From: Corylus avellana
Lineage: Eukaryota; Streptophyta; Magnoliopsida; Fagales; Betulaceae
DNA: 64,000 nucleotides
Reading direction: 5' to 3'
Assembly (NCBI RefSeq): GCF_901000735.1
Contig: NC_081542.1
Span: forward strand, 13,761,229-13,825,228
This document shows positions 45,097 to 57,841 of this stretch, piece after piece (position 1 is the first letter of the stretch; each line of letters starts with the position of its first letter). A model generated the notes under the pieces. That model searched no databases and was not told the DNA's origin. It saw only the letters and a program-made list of their open reading frames with translations. The position numbers and the translations under genes are program-made.

Positions 45097-47069
45097 TAGG
45101 GCTCACAAAACGTGTTCATGTCCAACCCAATTACAACATGACACGTTGAAGCCCAACCCGAACACGACACGTTCAGCTAAACGTGTCGAATACCAAAACC
45201 CAAACACAACACATTTTATAAACGGTTAACACGACACGACACGTGTAACCTGTTTATATAAACGTGTTGTGTTGGGTCGACACAACACGACCCGTGAACA
45301 CGACCCAGGACGAATGTAAAGTCATTTTAGTTTTTAACCTTTTATAGATTTACCAAAATATAAAAATCTTAGCAAACAATGCAACAAATACAATGTGGCA
45401 GTCTTTCCTCTACTTTTTTTTTTCCTAATCAGTCTTTCCTCTACTTACTTTCACTAACAAAATCCTCTAAAACAATAATCAAACCATCAAGGGAAAAGCT
45501 TACAAAGTTACAAGGCCACATGGAGTAATGTTAAAACTAAATGAATTACATGCTCCTGTTAAGGAATATTAATAGAAATATATCCATGTGTACTGATTTC
45601 CATTGTCAGAGTAACTTCTTCTGGCTCATCCAACATAATCCATGTGCGTACTATATCAAAACATAAATCAGTAATTAGTGTTATTATAGTGTAGTAAAAA
45701 AAAATACAAGTTGATGAATGAATTAAATATGCAAATAACTAATATTACCTTGTTGTTTTTATAATCATTAAAAAAACCAACAAAGAATACAAACTCACTT
45801 CTAGTTCTAGCCATACAACTAAAACATCAACAAAAACATCAGTAAACCACCAACAATAACCCATCAGACTAACAAATTAACAATCAACAACCTGAAGGTA
45901 GAAAACAACCACAAACACAAACAGATTGTCAATGTAGAATGTCGAAATCCTAAGGAACATATTTACATCAGACTTACTGAATTTCCTTTTCCACCTGCGT
46001 CTATGTCATACATTCCAAATCACAGCCAGCAAGATTTTCTCCTAAGCTCTCGGTGGATTACCATGTCTTATAGTATTATTCCTCTGCCACCAGAATTGGT
46101 AAACAAAGAAGCACACCAAGTATAATTTGCACAAACTAGCCCTTAAAACCTTATTCCTCCAATTTTGAATTCCAAGATTCACAATATCTGGCCACTCAAC
46201 AGGGAAAACGCCAAAAAATACATCAAACTGCCATTCCTAAGCGCCTAAAACAGAGCAAAAAAAAAAAATCAAAAAATGCAGAAAAAGGCGGTGATTTGCA
46301 GGTTCTCATAAATGAATTTTGTAATCATAAATTACAAAATGCAGAGAAATAGCAAGAACTTTTGTAATCATAGGGTCATTGTTTCTTCATTTTTATTTTA
46401 TTTTTAGATGAGGGATAATGGAAATTACAATAGCAAACTAAAACAAAAGAAGAAAAATTACAAAAACCTAAATCAAAGACCAAAAAATAACACAAAAAAT
46501 AACCTATTTGTTTGAGCGAAGTATTGCCTGAAATGAATGCCTTCAAGGCTTCAAGCCTTTCAAAATTTTCTTTTCAACCACGAAATCAAGTAATTAACCA
46601 AAGGAAATAAAATACCTCGAGGTAGTGCTGCTACGCCGCAAACCAAGAGAGACAGAGAGACCAACAGAGAGAAGGCCGGAGAAGGAGATACCGATGGAGG
46701 TAATGTTGTTGTGCCGTGAACCAAGAGAGAAGGAGACACCGACAGAGAGAGTCGAGAGACTGAGAGCAAGAGCAAGCGATCGAAGCGAGAGTGAGAGAGG
46801 TAGTGGACAGAAGGTCTCCTGAGTGGCACAAGAGAGGCAGGAAGCGAGATTCTTTTTAGGGTTGAGTAAGTTAAGGCTTTTAGGTATAGAAACAAAAAAC
46901 AAAAAGAAAAAAACATACGGGTCAAACTTGTCAACCCGCGAACTCGGCGGGTTGACACGACCCGACACGTTTAATAAATGGGTCACCCGTTTAAGCCCAA
47001 CTTTAACCCGAATTTCAAGTGTTGTGTTCGTGTCGGGTTCGCGTGTCATGGGTTAAATTGCCAGCCCTA
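45097..47069. mobile_element. 1.97-kb non-autonomous hAT-like insertion in the LINE
   Basis: Ends are TAGGGCTCACAA and, as reverse complement, TAGGGCTGGCAA. The subterminal regions are full of ACACGACACG / CGTGTCGTGT motifs in both orientations. It is flanked by CCCAGAAG (45089-45096) and CCAAGAAG (47070-47077), an 8-bp target duplication with one mismatch. Removing the element plus one copy rejoins the LINE endonuclease frame at GFNGHPE|ATRRKEV. No transposase is present. Open frames on either strand near 46560-47050 are GA/CT-rich artefacts. Confidence 0.85.
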
Positions 47070-49407
47070 CCAAGAAGCGACAAGGAGAAAGGAAGTGTGA
47101 GTGTTAGTGAAACATCTCAAAGATTTCCCCTCGGAGCCTTGGTTGTGTGTCGGGGATTTCAACGAGATTGTTGTTCAATCAGAGAAGTGGGGTGCATCCT
47201 TGAGGAGGGAGAGCCAAACGGATGATTTTAGGACAGCAATTGAGGCAAGCAAGCTCAATGACTTGGGGTATAAAGGTTCACGGTTTACATAGACAAGTGG
47301 TATAGAGGACCACGGTTTCACTAAGGAAAGGCTTGATAAAGGCAGGGCTAATCATGAATGGTGCTTTACATTTGTGGAGGTGGAAGTGAGAGTTCTTGCA
47401 GCATGCACATCGGATCATAAACCTTTGCTTGTCAATTTGAGTCCTCTCCAGCACAACAAAAGCATTACAAAGGGTTGAGGTTTGAGGCTGTTTGGGTGGT
47501 AGAAAAATATTTTCATGATGTAGTTCAAAAAGCATGGTTGGACGGGCATAGAACAAAACCAGGGAGAATACGTACCAAGCTAGAACATTGCTGTAAGGTC
47601 CAATCCGATGGAAGTGCAAACAGCTTTCATCAACTTTTATCAACATCTTTTTTCTCCAAATGGGGTGAATGCAGTGGAGGATTGCTTAGCTGGTTGGAGG
47701 CAGCCCTAGGGCAGATGCACCTGCTCAAGTCTCCGGGGCCGAATGGCTTGGCTGCTTGTTTTTTCCATAACTCATGGACCATAGTGGGGAACAAGGTTAG
47801 TGCTACTGTACTTGATTTTCTGAATTATGATATTTTTTACTCTGCCACTAATCATACATTTATAGCCTTGATTCCAAAGAAAAAGAATCCCACTTGTGTC
47901 ACTAATTTTCGACCGATTAGCCTGTGTAATGTAATCTATAAACTTGGTGCAAAGGTGTTGGCTAATCAGTTAAAGAAGGTGTTGCCCGGCCCCCATATTA
48001 TTTATCCTACATAAAGTGCCTTTATCCCTAGGAGGCTTATCACAGATAATTTGCTAGTGGCATTTGAGGCTTTACATACCATGGGCAAACGAATGGGAGG
48101 CCAAGGACATATGGCGCTCAAGTTAGACATGAGTAAAGCCTACGACAGAATTGAATTGCAATTTTTAGAGGAGATGATGAAACAACTGGGGTTTGCCCCA
48201 AGATGGATTCATTTGATTATGACATGTGTGAGAATGATTACTTTCTCCATATTGATTAATGGCCAACCGCACGGTAACATTGTCCCAACAAGAGGAATAC
48301 GGCAAGGTAATCCTTTGTTCCCTTAGCTTTTTATTCTTTATACTGAAGGACTCAGTTTGCTGCTAAATAGAGTTGAGACAACCAAAGGAATTATGGGACT
48401 AGCAATCACAAGGGGAGGAACAAAGTTAAACCATCTCTTTTTCGCAGATGATAGCTTGCTCTTTTGCAAGGCTAACTTGAGGGAGTGGCAAAAAATCCAA
48501 GAACTCTTGGCGGTGTATGAAAGTGCTTCGAGGCAGAAAATTAATAGAGAAAAAGCTTCTATTTTTTTCAGCAAAAACACCAAGGAGGATATCTGAGCTA
48601 AAATACTTAACGCGTTAGGTGTAACTTCTACTACTTGTTTCGAAAAGTATCTGGGCTTGCCTATTCTAGTGGGTCGCTCTCGAGTACGTTCCTTTCAAAG
48701 CATACACGGGAGAATTTGGGACAAGATAAGTGGTTGGAAGGAGAGATTTCTCTCTCAAGCAGGGAAGGAAGTTCTTTTGAAAGCTGTGATCCAAGCAACC
48801 CCACATATACGATGAGTGTTTTTCAACTCCCCAAGACCTTATGCAAAAAAGATTAACTCTATGATGTCGAAATTCTAGTGGAGACATAAGGAAAATCTCT
48901 CTCGAACTACATGGAAAAGCTGGGATAAATTTGAGTTTGCCAAAAGAAAGGGGGGGGTAAGGGATATCAAGATTTGGAGGACTTCAATAAAGCCTTGCTT
49001 GCTAAACAGGCATGAAGGCTGCTATAGAATCCTCAATCTTTGGTGGCAAAATTTTTTTGTGAAAAATATTATCCTAGGAGCACTCTCTTGGATGCTGAAT
49101 TGGGTAGAACCCCTTCCTATGCCTGACGTAGTATATGGCGCTCTATGACACTCCTTAAGGAAGGACTGAGGTGGAGGGTGGGGAATGGGCAGAATATAAA
49201 AATTTGGGCAGACCATTGGCTCCTCTCTCCTCACACTTTTGCTGTCCAATCTCCCGTTCGAATTCTGCATAGGGAGGAAAGGGTGAGTGCACTCATTGAT
49301 CCTAAAACCAACTAGTGGAATTATTCCTTGATCAAGGAAATTTTCTGTGAGGAAGAGGCAGCCAGGACAAATTGTCATCCAAGAGAATAAAACAATCACC
49401 ACGAGCT

Positions 49408-49960
49408 CTGTTGGGTCAAATTTCGGCTTACTTGGGCCCAGTTCTGATCTACCGGCCCATTCCTCATACTCGGTCATTTTTACTGTTTAAAACAAACTCA
49501 TGTTCGGTAAGGCAGCTTTATTTGGTTGGGTTATTGATACTCGGCTGTCAAGCTCGGTCAACCGAGCTTAAGGCAGGTACCGAGCATTACTCTCAGAAAT
49601 ATTAGAATGTCAGGAATAAATATCTTGTTTTAGTATATTGTGGAACTCGGTAAATCCACAGTGTTAGATGAACAGGAACAATTCGATGCCTATAAAAGGG
49701 GAGTCCCCTCTCATTATTTTGGTAACTTCTTTTCACCCTCTAAAGCTGAATACTTTGATTATCTTTTTTCTGATCCATAATCTTCAAGTTCATTTTTCCC
49801 TTAAACACTGTGACTAACTTAGGCATCGGAGCTTCCTCTGGCCGGACAACGCCGGCAGCTTTGATCCCTTTTTCTTATCTCTTATTCTCAGCTCAACGTT
49901 CGGTTATCAACTATTGTACTGACCCCTTCTTACATCATCATTCGGAAAACTGCTTCAACA
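49408..49960 (+). mobile_element. Solo LTR, 553 bp, exact 5-bp target duplication
   Basis: Begins TGTTGGGTC and ends CTTCAACA (TGTTG...CAACA). AGCTC flanks both sides (49403-49407 and 49961-49965). GCCTATAAAAGGGG at about 49689 is a strong TATA box, so the LTR reads on the plus strand. There is no internal region, so this is a solo LTR left by recombination. It interrupts the 3' part of the LINE. The family is unrelated to the TGATAAGTGCC LTRs. Confidence 0.9.
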
Positions 49961-50502
49961 AGCTCCTATAGTTCTCATATGGCATAAACCCCCTGAAGGT
50001 TTTTTCAAGCTCAACTGGTGCATCTCTTGATGTAAAGCGGCAACAAATGGGGATGGGGATCGTAGTCTGGGATCATGAAGGTGGTGTGGTGGCTTCTTAC
50101 TTTGCAACAAAGGAGTTCATCACTGACCCAATCACTGCGGAGGCACTAGCTGCATGGAAGGCAATGGAGCTCAGTCATCACTTGGGCCTGCTGAAAATTG
50201 TGCTAGAAGGAGATTATTTGGAGGTTGTTAATGGCTTCAAACATGAGAGTAATTAGATGGGGAGATACGAGCGTGCGGTGCAAGACGCCAAGAATATGCT
50301 ACACTATCTTCTGGAATGGAGAGTAAGTCATGTACACCGTCAGGGTAACGGTGTTGCCCATAGCTCAATAAAGTTGGCTTTGTCCATTCGTCAGGAATCC
50401 TTATGGGTGGAAACCCCTCCTTTATGTATTCATGAGCTTGTTCTCGTTGAGCAAGGCTCGATTTAATCAATGAAAAGCACTGATATTCTCTCCAAAAAAA
50501 AA

Positions 50503-51600
50503 TCACTTATTCATCCAAAAAATAATAATTAAAAACAATTTTTTACAACCACTAATTGGTAAAGGGGGTTGCCCCTCACCACATGACTTGTCAAAAGAGA
50601 GCTAGGTGGCATTAATTTGCTAGTTTCACATTCCATATCATTAATTAATTAGACAGAGGTTGATAAAGGAATCTATTTAAAACTAGAGAAAAACGTAAAG
50701 AACTATTTAACGAAATTGAAAAACCTAAGGGCTAAGAAATTGCATTAAAGCCTAAGTACTAAATTTTAATTTTTCCCTAATTTTATTCAATTTTTTAATG
50801 GTAGATTGATTAGTCCAGATGCACTTGAAATTCTTTAAAATAATTTATAATAATCATTCTCGCCTAATAAAAAATCAATGTAAGACTTAACACTCATGCA
50901 TACTTATATAATCCACTAACTCAATATTCACAATTCATTTTTTTAAAATAAATTGTGACTAAATTTTTGGAGAGTCCCATGTAGTTCCAACAAAGAGAGC
51001 TTCGGACTTTCACATTGTTGGTCCTCTATTGAAAAGCATTTTGAACAAACAAACAAAAAAAAAAAAGGGAAGTGCATCCAAAAGCACTGTTCCCAATTAG
51101 ACACTTCTTTCACTGCACCTTCACTTTCACTACATTCATTTCTGTTCTCCAATGAAGAGCACAAACAAGAAGCCAAATCCAAATCAGCAGGATCAACAGA
51201 GTTGGAATGCTCAATTTTTGTCCCTCTCTGCCTGTTTTTGAGATCAACTTGCAACTTTCTTTTATGTTCTTATAATATAAAACAGAATTTCATGGGAGAG
51301 CTGCAGCAAAGCCAGCAACAATGCTGAAAAGGAAAAAGATGATGGACACTTCATCACCACGTGCCCCGGATGAAAATCACATATCCATCTTGTCCATTAG
51401 CACAACATGCAGGCTGTAGTCCCCACCACCACTTCCACAAAGACCCTTTTTTTATGCCTTAATCATCAATCTCCCCACATTTCTCTCATATTCTCATATT
51501 CTTCTCCTCTCCCTCTCTCTCACTCTCTCTCTCTCTCTGTGAGGAACACATTTATTACAGTTCATAATAAAGGCATTGATTCTATCATTCTATCATCATT
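50503..51600. other. Intergenic DNA and AGP promoter
   Basis: Left part: a MITE half-repeat near 50660-50790. Right part: upstream region of the AGP gene, with a TATA-like TATAATATAAAAC at about 51271 and a CT-repeat leader (51500-51540). An open frame starting at 51407 and running through the leader into the AGP frame is probably untranslated upstream sequence. Confidence 0.45.
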
Positions 51601-51601
51601 T

Positions 51602-52024
51602 ATGGGATCCTATTGGTCAATCTTGGCAATGTTGATGATGATCTTCTTCATGGCCTACCAGTCTTCATCAGCTTCAGCATCAGCATCTGCAGCAACTAGG
51701 AAAGTTTCTACTATTTCAGCTGCGCCTGCCGTCTTGCCAAGTGCTCCTCTGTTCTCTCCAGCTCTATCCCCAGACATCACTCCCCTGTTTCCTTCTCCCG
51801 GCGGCGTGACACTTCCTCCTTCTGAGTCATCACTGCCAACCATTCCTTCAAGCCGGACTCCAAACCCAGATGCCATGGCTCCTGAACATGATGCTGCCTT
51901 TCCCCCATCTGGGTCTTTGCCGCCATCATCCTCTGTTTCTACAGCTTCCTCTGGCAGGCCTCTTAACCTACTTTTATTGTTGGCTTTGGCGGCTGTTTGC
52001 ATAATGCAGCTCCCTGGTATGTGA
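51602..52024 (+). CDS. AGP26: Classical arabinogalactan protein (AGP26/27 type)
   Basis: Cell-surface proteoglycan core of 140 residues in a single exon. Residues 1 to about 24 form a signal peptide (hydrophobic LAMLMMIFFMAY). The middle is Pro/Ala/Ser/Thr-rich with hydroxyproline glycosylation sites (SAAPAVLPSAPLFSPALSP, PLFPSPGG, SLPPSSS). The C-terminus (ASSGRPLNLLLLLALAAVC) is a GPI-anchor signal. The conserved SPDI.PLFPSPGG motif resembles Arabidopsis AGP26/AGP27. I chose the Met at 51602 because it begins directly with the signal peptide and follows a CT-rich leader. It lies between DEG2 and NET3 homologues, as AGP26 does in Arabidopsis, which supports the assignment. Confidence 0.85.
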   Translation: MGSYWSILAMLMMIFFMAYQSSSASASASAATRKVSTISAAPAVLPSAPLFSPALSPDITPLFPSPGGVTLPPSESSLPTIPSSRTPNPDAMAPEHDAAFPPSGSLPPSSSVSTASSGRPLNLLLLLALAAVCIMQLPGM

Positions 52025-52989
52025 GGAATTTGTTGATGGACGGCTCCAATTATTGTTACTAGTGGTTCCACTTTATGTTTGTGGAATTTTTTTCTCTGTT
52101 CTTTTGGTAGTAGATGGTATGGTCTAGTGTGAAGTTAGGTATGTAGTGTAAGGCATTGTTGTGAGTTGTGATAGTATACTGTCTGCAGAAAAATATAAAA
52201 TAAAAAGTACTCGTCTTTTTTTCTTTTTTCTTTTTGCCCTTTTTCATATTGTATTGTCACTAATGGAAAGATTATTGAACTGGGGGCTTTTTTTTAGGTC
52301 TTTAATATTGCTAAACAAAAGGTATCCTGCCACTTAACAGTGATTCTTTTCCTTTTGTCTTTTTCTTTGTTAAAATATTAATTAAATAATAAAATTTTTT
52401 ATTTTTTATTATCTTCAACTTTTTTCAAACCCTGTCTTTATAATTCACTCTATTTTATTTAAATATTTTGCATATTAAATCTCATAAAATCTCACTTGTT
52501 AAAGCCTAAAGGGATGTAGGAACCACAAACAATGGTTTACCTATCATTCAACCATCTTTTTTTTTTTCTTTTGTACCTTTTTTTTTTTTTTTTTGTGATG
52601 AATTACTCACGGATCTTCAATTGAATCAGAAAAGTATATTACTTTAGAGTGCTTCTGGTCTGTTATGAAGATGAACATACTGCACTTTTTTCAGCCAAAG
52701 AGAATCTGATTCGTCCTTCCTGCAAAGTTCAAAGTGGGGGGACTTTTGCAGCCTATTTACCAAAATAGCGTAAAACAATGATTGAAGTAACCAAGAATAA
52801 AAAGGAGTAAATAAACAAGACAACAATTTGAACTAGAGATGATGAATATCAAGAAGAATGATGGAAAATGCTTTGAAAATAAGGGTTAGATTAACTTTCA
52901 AAGTTGGGCTCGAAGGGTATTCTCCTTAATATAGACATCTCTGTAGAATGTGTTACAAACTACACTACTTTACTAACATATAAACACCT
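52025..52989. other. Convergent 3' flanks of AGP and NET3
   Basis: Contains the presumed 3' untranslated regions of both genes (AGP reading right, NET3 reading left) and several T-runs, for example 52557-52595. No further gene is seen. Confidence 0.5.
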
Positions 52990-55273
52990 CTACAAAGCAA
53001 CAACACTTGGCTTCGAGGATCCACTAAACAAGTTCCCTAGAAATGCCTCCTTAAATTTGTTGAAATCAAAAAGAATCCGTTTCTTGGGGTCAGAGGAGTC
53101 TCTAGCAAGACATTTCCTCAGCCTCACGTTTTCATCCTTAAGCACATCCACAGCTAAACTCAGCTGTCTTATCACCTCTCTCTTCTCTTCATCTTTCTTC
53201 ACTAGTTCATCTTTCTGAATTCTGTTCTCTTCTTTAAGCCTCTCTATTTCTTCCGTCAGTTTCCTCACTTCATCGTTGCTGGCCCTACTTGGAATTTCCT
53301 CTCCTTTCATTACTTGATCATCTTGAGTTTCATCTTCCTGTTCAGGATCATCAACTTCAGACTCAACAGACTCTTCAGGGTCAGATGTCTCCGAGTAGTT
53401 GTCGTCCGTTTGATCCATCATGCTCTTTAACTTTTCCGGTCGAGTTTCAGTTGAAGAAAATGGGGACCCCAAGGTTGTCATGAGGCGAGTGCCAGAGTCC
53501 GACTTCAGTTGATCATATCGCTCGGCTAATGAACGATGAGCCCGATAAAATTCTTCAACCATGCTGATTAGCTCCGGTCGCTTCTTGTAATACATCTCTG
53601 CGCGTTGAGCAAAGGAATCTGCATCTTCTTCAACCAATTTTAGCATGGCCTTGGTCTTCTCATCCAGCTCTACCACAAACAAAATAAAGTGGATAGCCAT
53701 CAATACAAACAAATCAACCCGCTTGCATAAGGACATAAAGGGTTTAATACTTTAAAGGTCATAATTCGATAAAATGATTGAGAATTCTAGGGTTTAATAC
53801 TTGTTTGACCAGTCACTAATACTAGCATATGCTAAGATCTATGTGCCACCAAGTTGTTCAGATAACTCAAATAGGATTATTAATTTTTAAAGAACTTCAT
53901 GCACATGCCCCAGCTACCATGTTTAACCACCAAAATAGAAAGGAGAAGAAAAAGAAGATAAAAGGTTAGATTAATGAATAAGGGGCCCCATGGTCCTTCC
54001 TACTTTCTTAGTACTTAGAATCTGCTGCTTTGTGTGTTTAGAAAGTTTCTTTACATTAACGAGGCCCCAGGGGGTCCAAAGACAGGCTATTGAGGGACAA
54101 CTCCTAAAAGTAAATGTAAAAAAAAGCATTTGACAGCTCTTGGTGGAGCTGAGGCAAATCAACATTCAACAGTGAGGACCACTGTGAGCGTTCTGAGTGT
54201 TACACTCCATACAATCATCACATCAGTGACTATATATTACCTATCAGAGCCAGAGCCATGAAGACAAGACGTGGTACCTGTTCTAAGGAGCCAGAGGCCC
54301 TTTGAGTCCCAAATTCATCTCCCCAACCCTGTTACTTCATTATGTGAGTGGACCCTTTCACACATTTTGCTCAAAATCATGGCCCAATATAAGCTGCTGT
54401 AAGCTTTTTGGTTGAAAAAGTGTTCTGATGTGATATAAATGTCAAGTAATTTTGAGTATTGTGTAAGTGTCTTGTGTTTGAAGTTGTTTTTACTAAAAAG
54501 CAAAAAGCTCCCTAAAAAACTATGCAAATTTTGTTAGTCAGCTAACCAGAGTCATGGAATTGATTCAAGTCTACAGCAAGCCACCCCTTAAATTGATTTG
54601 TCAACTTACCTTTTCAACCCCCCTGCCCCCACCCTTCTCAAGTATTGACTTGTCCCTAATAGCATATAACGATTTGCCTAATTGAAGACTCATCATCCAA
54701 ATGTCCAATTCACAAAAAAATAAAATAAAATAAAAAATCTACGGAGGTCCATACAATAATACATTTAGTTTTTCTAATTTTTCTATTTACCTTTTAAATT
54801 TTGGACACACTAACAAAACCCTAGATCTAGAAATTTTGTTTGTATTCATTGGAGATAATCCACCCACCATTATACCAACCAGTCTCCCCGAGACTTGTTC
54901 ACTTGAATCACTTGTAATTCAAAACCCCCTCTGAAAATGCACTTAGTCACACAAAAGTACAAAGATTCAAACTTTCAAAAAATAACATTAAAAATACACA
55001 AAGATTCACACAACAAAAGTACAAAGATTCAAACTTTCAAAAAAGAACATAAAAATATACAAATTCTGCAGCGGTCAAGAATCAAGAACCAACCATCAAG
55101 ATTCACTTAATATATCTTTGAAAAAAAAAGGCAAGAAAACCCAAAGAAGGAAATAAACAAAAAGAGGGATTAGTTAAGGTACCAGCAAGAGTGGATTGAA
55201 GCCATTGTGAACGCCTTGTGCTGCTGTGGCTGTCAAGCCACCACCAATTTGATGATTGATTCTTCATCATCAT
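52990..55273 (-). CDS. NET3C: NET3-type actin-binding (NAB/KIP1-like) protein
   Basis: NET proteins bind F-actin through an N-terminal NAB domain and link it to membranes; NET3C acts at ER-plasma membrane contact sites. Coding exons are 55273-55183 and 53669-52990, joined with GT-AG and giving 256 residues. The NAB domain (about 9-85) carries [39 protein letters not shown] and [26 protein letters not shown] Glu/Asp-rich linker follows, then a coiled coil ([18 protein letters not shown] to [17 protein letters not shown]). Three Met codons start the frame; the first is at 55273. An AG|GTACTA donor at 55968 suggests a non-coding leader exon reaching about 56090, spliced to an acceptor near 55365. 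The length fits the short NET3 subgroup. Confidence 0.88.
53670..55182 (-). other. NET3 intron
   Basis: A 1.5-kb intron splitting the NAB domain after the STLA motif in phase 1 (donor CTG|GTACC, acceptor GTGGTAG). No element with clear boundaries is seen. There is a short direct repeat of ACAAAGATTCAAACTTTCAAAAAA at about 54958-54980 and 55019-55042. Confidence 0.7.
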
Positions 55274-56189
55274 TCCCACTCACTGATAACTCCTTACCTT
55301 CACAAAATCAAACCCCACATCTCAAAATTCTTTCTTTTTTTTTTTTTTTTTTTTTTCAACTACCCAGAAGTCAGTTAAGAAATATACAAAGCAAAAAGAT
55401 CCACATTTTCTTTCTTCAAAACTCACTGAATTAGAGGGAAATATCAAGGGGCTATTCTAGTCATTTGGCGTACTAAAAAGCTTAAAGGGAAAATCTCTCA
55501 TTTTTAAAAAGAAAACCTCCACAAAGAGAAATTTACAAAAACACCTACCTATAAAAGTGGATACAACAAGAGTAAACAAGCTAAGATGATCCACCACTCC
55601 TTGGCTAAAAAGGAAAAGAAAACTATGGTTGGTATCTATCTAGCTCACGACTAGTCGCATCAGGAAAACGACTGTCGCACAAAGGAACCATTGTAGTGCT
55701 ATAGAGGGACACTGTAAATCATATCAAACAGGGCAAATCTCACAGAGCTGTAAATTAAAGAGGGCTAACAAAATACCCCACTGCCCAGAAAAGAAATTTG
55801 ATAATTACCCACAAAAAAAAAAAAAAAGCAAGAAAGAAAGAAAATAGTCTCTTCAAGATTCAATGACTCAGAACAGGACCACTTTTCTATGCCCATCTAA
55901 ACCCATAACTTGAAAGTTTGAAACTTCAGAGAAGAAGAAGAAGAAGCTAGAAGAGAGACAGTAGTACCTGGTTCTGCTTTTGGCTCTTCTCCACGAAGAT
56001 GCCAATGGTGGGTCTCCTTCTCTCCCTCTGTCTCTATGTGCGAGCGTGTGTGAGTGTATTTACGTTTGGATTTGGTAGTTTTAAATGCACGACCTCGATA
56101 GTCTCCTTCTAGAACTCGGATTGTGCTGTAGACCGTTGTGATTTCGACACGTGTGCAATCCAAGCCAATTAAGTTGCAGTCCACGATGC

Positions 56190-57841
56190 TGGAATGGCGC
56201 TGAAAATGACTACATTACCATATAAACGATGATTTCAAAATTATTTTGTGAATCTACCCAGTTGCCCCAAATGAGGCCCTTTATTTACACTTCTCTACCC
56301 CAGTAATTCTCTATCTCCAATTCCAAATTTCACTCTAGAAATGAAGAGAAGGATCATATTCATGGGTAAGTTTTATGGAACCTCTCCATTCTAATCAAGA
56401 CGAAGACGAGAGGATATATTTTTATCATCAATATTATTCGATGTTGGTCTCTGTCAGTGGAATAGTTTACAGTTATAAAATAAAAATGTAATTTTTAATA
56501 TTATTAAAAAAAAAAAGTCTTAAACAATTTAATCAAATCATATCCTGAAACAAGTTATATCATGTACGCAATTTTTGGATGGTCTAAGACACTGTTTTAT
56601 GGTTTTATATGCTGACGAAAAAAGCTAAGTAAAAGCTAATTGTAGTCGGTGGACCATGTGGGGGAGCGTAGTAGGACGATTTGAAAAAAGGGAGCAACGG
56701 TCGAAAATGTCATAAAGAAGCTTGTATAATCAAAAGATGACGAGCTTTGAACTGTTGAGACGGATGTGACAAAATGGGTTCTGGCATCATCTAATGGAGT
56801 TCTTAATATAAACTCTCCACCTAAAATTATATATAAATGATTTGGATCCTGGGCATGTATTGTATTGGTAATATGTAGTGTTTGGTTGCAAATACAATCT
56901 TAAAACCTTGTTAGAATGATGATGGCTTATGATAAGAGTAATGTTAAGAAATTATATTTTTATTTTATAACTGTTTCACAATATTAACCTAAAAGTTCCA
57001 ACCAATTTTTGGATTAGTCCTTAGTAAAAAAAATTATCTAAAAATTAGTTAGGACTATTACTGCCCCCATCAACTTTGTATTATAGATGTATAATAAAAA
57101 TATGATGTATAACATTTCTTATGATAATTATGATGGGTTTGTTTAATTTTTCAATAGACAGTTTTTCTAAACTGGACTAGAGAAATCCTCTAATCTAGTT
57201 TATCTAACTAACATCTATCTCAAAAGCATGTTATTCTCAGTTTCTTACATGTATTTTTAATAAGATAAACCGTGGCTGTGAATGTAATACTCGCGGACAT
57301 TTTAAATTTATGTGAGAATTACATATACTAAAAACATATGTCAATTTAATAGACGAAATTTGACGAAATTTCTCAGGGCGAATTTGTAAGAAAAATTTGT
57401 TCATTTTTAATTTAGATTATATTTTATTAGGCCAGATGTACTTTGAATACTAATTCAATGTTTAGATGACTTGGCTACTCACTTACAAAGATAAAAAAAT
57501 ACTACTAATTGGATTTGGGTATAATTTATGCAGAGGACCATAAATACCAATTCACAATAACAATAGCAAACATGGCTGCATAAAAATACCATTGTAACAT
57601 TGCTTTCCTTTCTTTCACTCAACTATTTGAGCATTTTTAATGACTTCATCGTTTGCAATGGTATCTCTCTCTCTTAATCCATTCTTTCACGCTATCCACA
57701 TGCAAGTGTACTGACATGAATTTCAATTTATTTACATGAAACTATGAAAGCTTCAATTTCACTTGCGCAAGAAACATCCTATACTACCCATCATCAAAAT
57801 TCCATATGTTACTATATGTTATTATGTTAATCTATTTCTCA
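56190..57841. other. NET3 promoter and intergenic DNA
   Basis: Upstream region of NET3 (minus strand) and 3' flank of NHX (minus strand). GA/CT and AT-rich sequence with no open frame of substance and no element with recognisable termini. Confidence 0.5.

Larger units (their letters stand above)
37590..50502 (+). mobile_element. L1-type LINE, split by three nested insertions
   Basis: One degraded LINE runs left to right. 37780-38479 holds ORF1 with a DUF4283-like segment (LDGRPWSFD, SSFWIQNHDMPLLCM) and a CCHC knuckle (FCFHCG.IVHGPKGC). 44107-44650 is the ORF1 tail. 44766-45096 and 47078-47460 are the endonuclease (LSWNCRGL, GFNGHPE, WLCVGDFNEI, SDHKPLL). 47475-49400 is reverse transcriptase (PKKKNPTCVTNFRPISL, LDMSKAYDR, FADDSLLFC). 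49966-50464 is a C-terminal RNase H (GMGIVVWDHEGG, EGDYLEVV, HVHRQGNGVAH). It ends in an A-run at 50494-50502. Insertions lie at 38480-44101, 45097-47069 and 49408-49960. Many stops make it inactive. Confidence 0.9.

Noticed and set aside
46560..47049. Two overlapping minus-strand open frames of 132 and 151 codons
   Set aside because: They lie in GA/CT-rich sequence and the CACGACACG terminus of the hAT-like insertion, give Ser/Leu-rich low-complexity peptides and resemble no transposase.
51407..51601. N-terminal extension of the AGP frame by 65 codons
   Set aside because: The upstream Met would bury the signal peptide, and the extension is coded by a CT-repeat leader. The Met at 51602 gives a normal secreted AGP.
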